Positions 16,853 to 23,700 of a stretch of DNA of 41,214 bases are shown here, piece after piece; position 1 is the stretch's first letter; every line of letters starts with the position of its first letter. The DNA comes from JALCLA01 sp965653565 (GTDB taxonomy: Bacteria > Pseudomonadota > Gammaproteobacteria > Xanthomonadales > Xanthomonadaceae), in assembly GCA_965653565.1 (NCBI GenBank), contig CBFHAI010000039.1, positions 1-41,214 of the forward strand, in the 5' to 3' direction. Below the pieces are notes generated by a model, which saw only the letters and a list, made by a program, of their open reading frames with translations, was not told where the DNA came from and searched no databases. The position numbers and the translations under genes are program-made.

Positions 16853-18273
16853 GACGCGCCGCGCTGGCGCTCGCTGGTTGTTGCGCGCTTTGCGCCGCAG
16901 CCAGCGACGCCGGCGCAGCCGACTACTACGTGCGGCCCGACGGCGGCGATGCGCAGCAGTGCAGCGGCCGTGTCGATCGCGCGCGCAGCGCCGGCAGCGA
17001 CGACTGCGCGTGGCAGCATCCGTTCGTTGCCTTGCCGCCCGGCGGCGAACCGCGCATCGCCGGCGGCGACGCGCTGCATATCCGTCAGGGTTCCTACCGC
17101 ATGGGGTTTGGCGCGCCGCAGACCGAGCGCTGCGCCGAGCAGTTTCCGTGGGATTGCCATATGCCGCCGATCCCTTCCGGGCCATCGGCGGCGCAGCCGA
17201 CCCGCGTCAGCGGGCTCGATGCGCAGGGCCGCTGCAACGCGTGGCCGGAACTGTGGGGCGCCGAACGCGCCGCGCGTGTGCTGAATCTGCAGGACAGCCG
17301 GCACGTCGAGATAGATTGCCTGGAAATCACCGATCACAGCAGCTGCGTCGAGAATCACTGCCACGGCGGACAATGCGGCGGCGAAGTCGCGCGCTGCCAG
17401 CGCGATGCCTATCCGTTCGGCGATTGGGCCGGCACCGGCATCTTCGCCAGCGACTCGGCCTCGGTGACGCTGCGCGATGTGGCCGTGCATGGCATGGCCT
17501 TGCGCGGCATCCACGCCGGCCGCCTGCACGACTGGCGGCTGGAGCGCGTGGTGTTGCGCGGCAACGGCTGGTCGGGCTGGGATGGCGATCTGGGCGACGG
17601 TGGCAGTTCGAATTCAGGCGCGCTCGAGTTCATTGATGTCGAGATCGCCTGGAACGGCTGCGCCGAGCGCTATCCCGGCGGCGAACCTTTCGGCTGCTGG
17701 GGTCAATCGAGCGGTGGCTACGGCGATGGGCTCGGCAGCGCGGCAACCGGCGGCAACTGGCGCTTCGAGCGTGCGAACGTGCATCACAACGCATCGGATG
17801 GATTGGACCTGCTTTACCTCACCGCGGAGGCGACGCTGCACGTGACGGGGTCGAAGTTGCATGCCAATGCCGGCAACCAGCTCAAGGCAGCGGGCGCAGC
17901 GATAGTCGGCGACAACACGATCGACGGCAACTGCAGTGCGCTGGCGGCGCAGGGCCTGCCGGCGTCCGATCACTGCCGCGCCGGCGGCAATGCGCTGGTG
18001 CTGGCGCTGCAGTCCGGTCGCGCGGCTGAAGTGGTGGGCAACAGGTTGAGCGGGCAGGGCGATTGCCTCGCGGTGGCCGAGCAGGGCGACGCCACCAGCA
18101 CGCTTCGCTTCGCAGGCAATCGCCTGCGCGGCGCCCCGATGTGGAATTCCCGCGACAAGCTCAGCTGTGGCTTCTACGCCCATGAAACCGCCGCACTAAT
18201 CGAGCTTGACGACAACGATTTCGTCGGCGTGCGGCGGCGCGCTTGCCCAGCGGGAAATCGCTGTACGGATTGA
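16831..18273 (+). CDS. Secreted parallel beta-helix protein, short paralogue lacking the C-terminal tag
   Basis: A 480-residue exported protein with a signal peptide (residues 1-29, ending near DAGA/A) and Cys-rich right-handed beta-helix repeats. It begins at a GTG inside the previous gene (22-bp overlap) with no clear RBS, so translation is probably coupled. The opening (DYYVRPDGGDAQQCSG), CAWQHPFVALPPGGEPRIAG, EITDHSSCVENHCHGG, GNGWSGWDGDLG and GEPFGCWGQSSGGYGDGLG all align with the next gene's protein. Beta-helix proteins in polysaccharide loci are often lyases, epimerases or polymer-binding proteins; no catalytic set is evident. It ends at ACPAGNRCTD, about 90 residues before its paralogue's end, and so lacks the domain and the IFxxGFG tag found there. 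Confidence 0.85.
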   Translation: MVRAANLRRAALALAGCCALCAAASDAGAADYYVRPDGGDAQQCSGRVDRARSAGSDDCAWQHPFVALPPGGEPRIAGGDALHIRQGSYRMGFGAPQTERCAEQFPWDCHMPPIPSGPSAAQPTRVSGLDAQGRCNAWPELWGAERAARVLNLQDSRHVEIDCLEITDHSSCVENHCHGGQCGGEVARCQRDAYPFGDWAGTGIFASDSASVTLRDVAVHGMALRGIHAGRLHDWRLERVVLRGNGWSGWDGDLGDGGSSNSGALEFIDVEIAWNGCAERYPGGEPFGCWGQSSGGYGDGLGSAATGGNWRFERANVHHNASDGLDLLYLTAEATLHVTGSKLHANAGNQLKAAGAAIVGDNTIDGNCSALAAQGLPASDHCRAGGNALVLALQSGRAAEVVGNRLSGQGDCLAVAEQGDATSTLRFAGNRLRGAPMWNSRDKLSCGFYAHETAALIELDDNDFVGVRRRACPAGNRCTD

Positions 18274-18671
18274 GCCAATCCGGGCTGTCGCGATGACAGC
18301 CGACGAGAAAATAAAATCAAAAATGACGCCACCGCTAAATCACACGCGGTGCGGCACAGCACGCTCCGACGCCGATACGGCCGCGGCTGCTGAAATCCCA
18401 TAAAAAAGCCGGTATCCTGCGCGCCGCCTCGGTGAAGCAGAGGACGCTTCATGTCAAATTATGGTTAATTTGTGCTGAATCCTTATTCATACAACATAAT
18501 TGCTTGCAACAAATCCCCCGATTGTAGGTTTTTCCCCCAGGGAAAGTCACAAATTGTGATAGCGACCGCGATGCGGATTTGCTAGGGCCGGCAGAATGCG
18601 CCCCGTTCCCTGGTCAGCCACGCGCTGCCAGCCCGCCCCAGGATGGGGCTTCACTTAGGGGAAAACTCCCG
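18274..18671 (+). promoter_or_regulatory. AT-rich regulatory region upstream of the tagged beta-helix gene
   Basis: No gene is visible in these 398 bp. From about 18440 to 18565 the sequence is the most AT-rich stretch noticed in the window, with many T/A steps (TTATTCATACAACATAAT). It therefore probably carries the main promoter of 18672-20369. The near-palindrome TCACAAATTGTGA is at 18547-18559. I see no riboswitch core; it does not match the c-di-GMP (GEMM) pattern. Confidence 0.55.
18547..18559. promoter_or_regulatory. Palindrome TCACAAATTGTGA, candidate Crp/Fnr-type site
   Basis: TCACAA and TTGTGA are inverted around a single A, 113 bp before the ATG of the beta-helix gene. The half-site TTGTGA resembles Crp/Fnr half-sites, although the arms are closer than in a standard TGTGA-N6-TCACA site. 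The Crp/Fnr protein at 5196-5966 is the obvious candidate partner, by inference. Confidence 0.35.
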
Positions 18672-20369
18672 ATGATGAACTCTCAGCCCGGCCGCGGCCG
18701 GCGCCGTGCGCGCTCGCGCGCCGCTTTTATGATCCTCGTGCTGCTGGGCCTGCTCGGTGCGGCTTCGATGGCGTCCGCTGCAACCTTCTATGTCCGCCTC
18801 GATGGCGGCGATGCCAGCCAGTGCACGGGTCGCAGCGATGCGCCGTACTCGGGCAGTGGCAGCAACCAGGCCTGCGCCTGGAAACATCCGTTCATGGCAC
18901 TGCCGCCGGGCGGCCCGGCCCGCATCGCCGGCGGCGATACGCTGATCATCGGCCAGGGCAGCTACATGATGGGCCTGGGCGCACCGGGCGCCGTGATGTG
19001 CCACCAGACCTGGAGCTGGGATTGCTACATGACGGCGGTACCGAGCGGCCCGTCGCCGTCGCAGCCCACGCGCATCCTCGGCAAGGGCCACGATGCCGCC
19101 TGTCCGGCCGCGCCGGAACTGTGGGGCACCGAGCGCACCTCGATGGTGCTCAATCTGCAGGGCAGCTCGAATGTCGAAGTGGCCTGCGTCGAAATCACCG
19201 ACCATGAAAGCTGCATCGATAATCACTGCCATGGCGGCGTGTGCAACGGCGAAGTGATCAAGTGCAACCGCGACGCCGCGCCGTGGGGCAAGTGGGCCGG
19301 CACCGGCATCAAGGCCAGCGACTCGTCGCAAGTGAAGCTGACCGACGTGAACGTGCACGGCATGGCCAATCGCGGCGTGCTGGCCGGCCGCCTGAGCAAT
19401 TGGACCACCGAGCGTCTGACCATCCGTGGCAACGGCTGGGCCGGTTGGGACGGCGACATCGGCAGCGACAGCTCCAACAGCGGCGAAATCATCTTCCGCG
19501 AACTGGAACTGTCGTGGAACGGTTGCGGCGAGAAGTATCCGAGCGGCGAACCGTTCGGTTGCTGGGGCCAGACCGCCGGCGGTTACGGCGATGGCCTGGG
19601 CACCGGTGCCACCGCCGGCCACTGGATCATCGAAGACTCGATGATTCATCACAACACGTCCGATGGCCTGGATCTGCTTTACATGAAGGAAGGCGGCCGC
19701 GTCACGATCCGCCGCACCTGGGCCGAAGGCAACGCCGGCAACCAGCTCAAGACCAAGGGTGATTCGTTGATCGAAAACTCCGTCATCGTCGGCAACTGCG
19801 CCTACTTCAGCGGCCAGGGCAACATGCACCCCGGCGATAACTGCCGCGCGCTCGGCAATGCGCTGTCGATCGGGCTGCATGCCACCAGCGTCGCGAACAT
19901 CGTCAACAACACCATCACCAGCCAGGGCGATTGCCTGGTGCTCAGCGGTGGCGGCGGCAGCACGTCGCAACTCAACTTCACCAACAATCTGATGATCGGC
20001 GAAGTCGACTGGCGCCAGCCGTGGGATCGCAGCTGCGCGCATTACTCCGATGGCGGCAGCGAGAAGGTGACGTGGCGTTCGAACTTCGTCACCGGCGTCA
20101 AGAACGGCGCCTGCCCGACCGGCAGCCTGTGCACCGGCCTGCCGCTGATCGCCAACCTGCTAGACACCGCCTTCGATCCGCTGCCGCTGGCGGGTTCACC
20201 GCTGATCGGCGCGGGCGACGCCAGTGCCGCGCCGCTCACCGACTACCGCGGCTTTGCGCGCGGTGCGGCGCCCGACATCGGTGCCTACCAGTTCGGTGCC
20301 ACGGCAGCCGGCGGCAGCGTGCCTCCGGTGGCGGTGGGCGCCATCTTCAAGGATGGTTTCGGCAGCTGA
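18672..20369 (+). CDS. Secreted parallel beta-helix protein with IFxxGFG C-terminus
   Basis: A 565-residue exported protein. ATG at 18672 has AGGGG 10 bases upstream; a second ATG follows directly. A long n-region rich in Arg precedes the hydrophobic core (FMILVLLGLLGAASMASA/A). The body repeats the landmarks of the preceding paralogue: TFYVRLDGGDASQCTG, CAWKHPFMALPPGGPARIAG, EITDHESCIDNHCHGG, GNGWAGWDGDIG, GEPFGCWGQTAGGYGDGLG, HHNTSDGLDLLYM. It then adds a C-terminal domain (SPLIGAGDAS, YRGFARGAAPDIGAYQFG) common at the end of secreted beta-helix proteins, and ends VGAIFKDGFGS. Function is unknown; candidates are polysaccharide lyase or epimerase, or structural surface protein. It has its own AT-rich promoter region and a terminator after it. 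Confidence 0.88.
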   Translation: MMNSQPGRGRRRARSRAAFMILVLLGLLGAASMASAATFYVRLDGGDASQCTGRSDAPYSGSGSNQACAWKHPFMALPPGGPARIAGGDTLIIGQGSYMMGLGAPGAVMCHQTWSWDCYMTAVPSGPSPSQPTRILGKGHDAACPAAPELWGTERTSMVLNLQGSSNVEVACVEITDHESCIDNHCHGGVCNGEVIKCNRDAAPWGKWAGTGIKASDSSQVKLTDVNVHGMANRGVLAGRLSNWTTERLTIRGNGWAGWDGDIGSDSSNSGEIIFRELELSWNGCGEKYPSGEPFGCWGQTAGGYGDGLGTGATAGHWIIEDSMIHHNTSDGLDLLYMKEGGRVTIRRTWAEGNAGNQLKTKGDSLIENSVIVGNCAYFSGQGNMHPGDNCRALGNALSIGLHATSVANIVNNTITSQGDCLVLSGGGGSTSQLNFTNNLMIGEVDWRQPWDRSCAHYSDGGSEKVTWRSNFVTGVKNGACPTGSLCTGLPLIANLLDTAFDPLPLAGSPLIGAGDASAAPLTDYRGFARGAAPDIGAYQFGATAAGGSVPPVAVGAIFKDGFGS

Positions 20370-20373
20370 CGCC

Positions 20374-20440
20374 CCCTACCGGGCGCGGCGGGCTCACGAA
20401 GATCGATATGCCTTCGTGAGCGGTAGGGCCGCCGCGCCCG
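20374..20440. repeat. Interleaved inverted repeat element
   Basis: The stem GCTCACGAAG (20392-20401) pairs with CTTCGTGAGC (20412-20421). CCCTACC (20374-20380) can pair with GGTAGGG (20422-20428), and CGGGCGCGGCGG (20380-20391) with CCGCCGCGCCCG (20429-20440). The outer two pairs cross each other, so they compete or form a pseudoknot. It lies 4 bp after the beta-helix gene. Confidence 0.75.
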
Positions 20441-20451
20441 ACTGCTCCTGG

Positions 20452-20488
20452 ATCCGGCACTCGCCTTGGCGGTGCCGGATTTTTTTTT
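20452..20488 (+). terminator. Intrinsic terminator after the tagged beta-helix gene
   Basis: ATCCGGCAC (20452-20460) pairs with GTGCCGGAT (20472-20480), followed by a run of eight to nine T. This is a strong rho-independent terminator for the plus-strand gene ending at 20369. Confidence 0.93.
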
Positions 20489-20628
20489 GCGGTTTCGAAA
20501 GGCGCTTCGACGATGCACGTTGCGAAACCCATGGTGAAACTGTAGTCGCACCGACGAGGACGCACCGTGCGATTTCCAACATAGCTGCGCTCTTCGCGAT
20601 TGTTGTTGCCGACGGTTGCCGATGCTGC

Positions 20629-20697
20629 GGGAATCGGGAGTAGGGAGTCGGGAGAAAGCCTTTACCGCTTTCTCCCGATTCCCGATTCCCAATTCCC
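20629..20697. repeat. Long hairpin repeat between convergent genes
   Basis: CGGGAGAAAGC (20649-20659) and GCTTTCTCCCG (20667-20677) form the tip. Outward pairing of GGGAATCGGGAG-like and CGATTCCCAATTCCC-like runs extends the stem to about 30 bp with few mismatches. Such GGGAATCGGGAG tracts are dispersed intergenic repeats in Xanthomonadales. It may stop antisense reading into either convergent gene. Nothing else is visible in 20489-20729. Confidence 0.65.
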
Positions 20698-20729
20698 CAA
20701 TCCCTATTCACACCGATAGCGCCCCGCGC

Positions 20730-23700
20730 TCACTGCGCACTTTCGAAGCCATTGCCGAAAATCTTTCCCGGCAGCCCGAGGTCCACCGCGACGACGCCGG
20801 CATCGCTCCAGGCGAACGATGTCGACACGGTGTAGGTGAAGGTTTCCACGCCGTTGGCGCCGGCGGCAGGCGTGTACTTGACGCGGTCGTCGAGCAGATT
20901 CGCCGGCGTGCCGTTCTGATCGATCGACACGGCGCCGCCGCGATCGGGCGTGCCGAGCGCGCTGATGCGGCGGCCGGCGGCGGCGGCGTCGTTCGCCTGC
21001 ACGTCGATCATCGAACTGCCCGTGCCATTGGTGTGCGCGAAGATGTCGTCGGTGGCGAGCGGTACGATCTCGAGCGCTTGCCAATGCGCCGCGAAGGCCG
21101 GCGGTGCGCCTGCGGAGGTCGCGATGATGCCCACCGCCAGCCCGCGCGCATCGCCCGGCGCAAGCCAGGCAGCCGGCAGGTTGACGGCACTGCCGAGTGC
21201 GATCGGTGGCGCGCCATCGATGGCGAGCATCGCGCGCGCTTCGCCGGCGGCGGGATTCACGATCAGCATCAGCGCCAGTTGCTGCACGCCGTCGATGCCA
21301 CCCGGGATCGCGATCGATTGCGTCGTCGGCACGCCGCCGACTTCCCGACGCAGCTTGAGCGCGAGGTCGCCGTCGAGGCTCAGTTCGATGAAATTGTCCT
21401 GGTCGCCGGTGCCCAGATAAATGCCCTGCGATTGGCCCGGCGACGGCGTGCCGTCGAAAAACGGCGCGTGCAATTGGCCGCGCAGCACGAACATCGGGCT
21501 GGCCGTATCGGCCGCGACGCCGAACTGGAACGCATGCTTTTGCGTGTTGCTGCCGGCGGCCGCCGTGCCATCGTCGATCGCGGCGATGGTCAGGCGCGGC
21601 GCGGCGTCCGGCGCATCGTCGATGAAGACGCGCGCAGGATCGAACAGCGTCGCATAGTCGCTGCCGGCGACGCTGATGCCGTTGGTCATCAGGCCGGTGA
21701 AGCCCAGGCCGAACAGGCCGCCGTTGCCGGGCTGCAGCGACAGCCGATGCGGCAGCGCGGTGGCCAGGCCGTTCGTTGCGTCGACGGCGAAGGCGTCGCG
21801 CGTGTCGGCGAGGCCGTCGTTGTCATCGTCGCTATCGCTGGCGTTGACGGTGCCGTCGCCGTCGGCATCGGCGGGCAACGCGGCGATGTTGCGGCGCACG
21901 CGCACCGTCGCGGCATTCGACACCGCGCCGTCGTCGTCGCGCACGGTGTAGGTGAAACTGTCGAGCAACGCCGATGCGCCGTTGTGGGTGTAGACGATGG
22001 TGTTGCCGGCACCGGGCTGCACGCTGCCGTAGTCCGGCGCATCGATCACCTGCAGCGTCGAAGCGACCAGACTGCCATCGGTGTCACTGTCGTTGGCCAG
22101 CACCGGAATCGCGATGTTGCCGCTTTGCGCGACGCTGGCGTAGTCGTCGCGCGCCGTCGGCGGCAGGTTCACGCCCGGCTCCACGAGACGGATTTCGATC
22201 GCGTTGAGCGCGGGGTTCTCGGCCACGTGCAGCAGTTCGAGATCGAGCGAGGTGCCGTCCACTTCGATCAGTGCGGCACGCATCATCGCGCCTTTCGCGC
22301 CGGCCTGGGCGTAGCGGTCGATATCGTCGAATTCGGCGGGAATCTGGCCTTCGATGCGCGCATCGAGCACGCGTTCGCCGGTGGTTTCGATGCCCGAATA
22401 CAACTCTGCGAAGAACAGCCGAACCTCGACCAGCGCGCCGTCCTCGACCGGGAACGACCACTGCATTTCCGGCGCGCCGGCCGGATCCCAGCGCTCCGAC
22501 TGGAACACCGCCGCCGGCACGTCCGCCGGCAGCGACGGATCGTCCATCTGCACTGCGCCGCCGTAGGCGCCGCTTTGCGCATCGTCGAAGATTTCCGCAC
22601 CGCCGGCGACGCGATAGGGCGAGGGCGACACCGCCGTATCGGCGCTCCAGGCCGGCGCCGGCGCATCGATCGCCGCGACCTGCGGCCCGCCGAGATTGAC
22701 CCGATACAGCACCTGCGCATCGGCCTTGCCGAAGCCTTCGCCGAGCAGTTGCGTGACCTGCGGCGAGCGGCCGGGCGACGACATCGTCAAGCTCGCCTGT
22801 ACCGCGCCCTGCGCCTGCGGTGCGAACTCCACCTGCAACGACACCGGCCGTCCCGGCGCCACCACGAACGGCAGCGTGGGCGGCGAGACCAGGCGGAAAC
22901 CGGCGCCGCCGGTCAGCGCGAGATCGCTGACGACCACCGACTGCGTGCCCGACGCCAGCGTCAGCGTGGCGGTGTGCTGGCGCGCGGCGCCGACCGCGAT
23001 GCGGCCGAAATCCAGTTGCGCGGTCGCTTGCAGCACGCCGGTGCCGATGCTTTCGCTCAGCGGCGGCGTGCTGCCGAACAGATGCAGCGCTTCGAGATCG
23101 AGCGCGGCACCCGACGGCCCGCCGCGCTGCGACGAGCCGGCCGCCACATACAGCCCGAAGTTGCTGACGATGGCCTGCGTCGCGTGCCGCGGCGTGCGCA
23201 TCGGCGCCAGCGTGCGCCATTGATGCGTATCGAGATCGAGCGCTTCGGTCTGCGCGTGCGCGGCCGTCTGCGCGCCGCTTTCGCCGCCGGCGACGATCAA
23301 TTCGTTGCCGATGATGCCGGTCGGCGCGGCAGCGCGCGGCGTCGGCAGGTTGGCGCCGGCGGGCAGGGTGCTCCAGGTGTTGGTGGCGATGTCGTACACA
23401 TCGACCGCGACGACGTTGTCGTCGAACACGTCGCCATCGGCGGCCGCGTTAGAGTTGCGGCCGCCGGCCACATAGATTTTTCCCTCGTGATGCGCGACGA
23501 AGAAGTGATCGCGCGGATTCGGAATCGGATTCAAGGCAGTGAAGCGCCCGGTGGCCGGATCGAACACATCGACGAAGGCGCTCACCGGTCCCGAATGGCC
23601 GCTGGTGTTGCCGCTGACCTGATAGATTTTTCCATCGACCGCCACCGCACCGCCGCCGCCGCGCGCGCGCGCCGCCGGCATCGCCGGGCCGGTGATCCAG

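Noticed and set aside
13723..17185. Long minus-strand frames (13723-14793, 14706-15935, 15560-17185) opposite the glycosyltransferase genes
   Set aside because: All lack domains and mirror well-supported plus-strand genes.
18274..18671. A c-di-GMP or other riboswitch in the leader of the beta-helix gene
   Set aside because: I looked for the GEMM core and tetraloop pattern and did not find them; AT-rich promoter DNA explains the region better.
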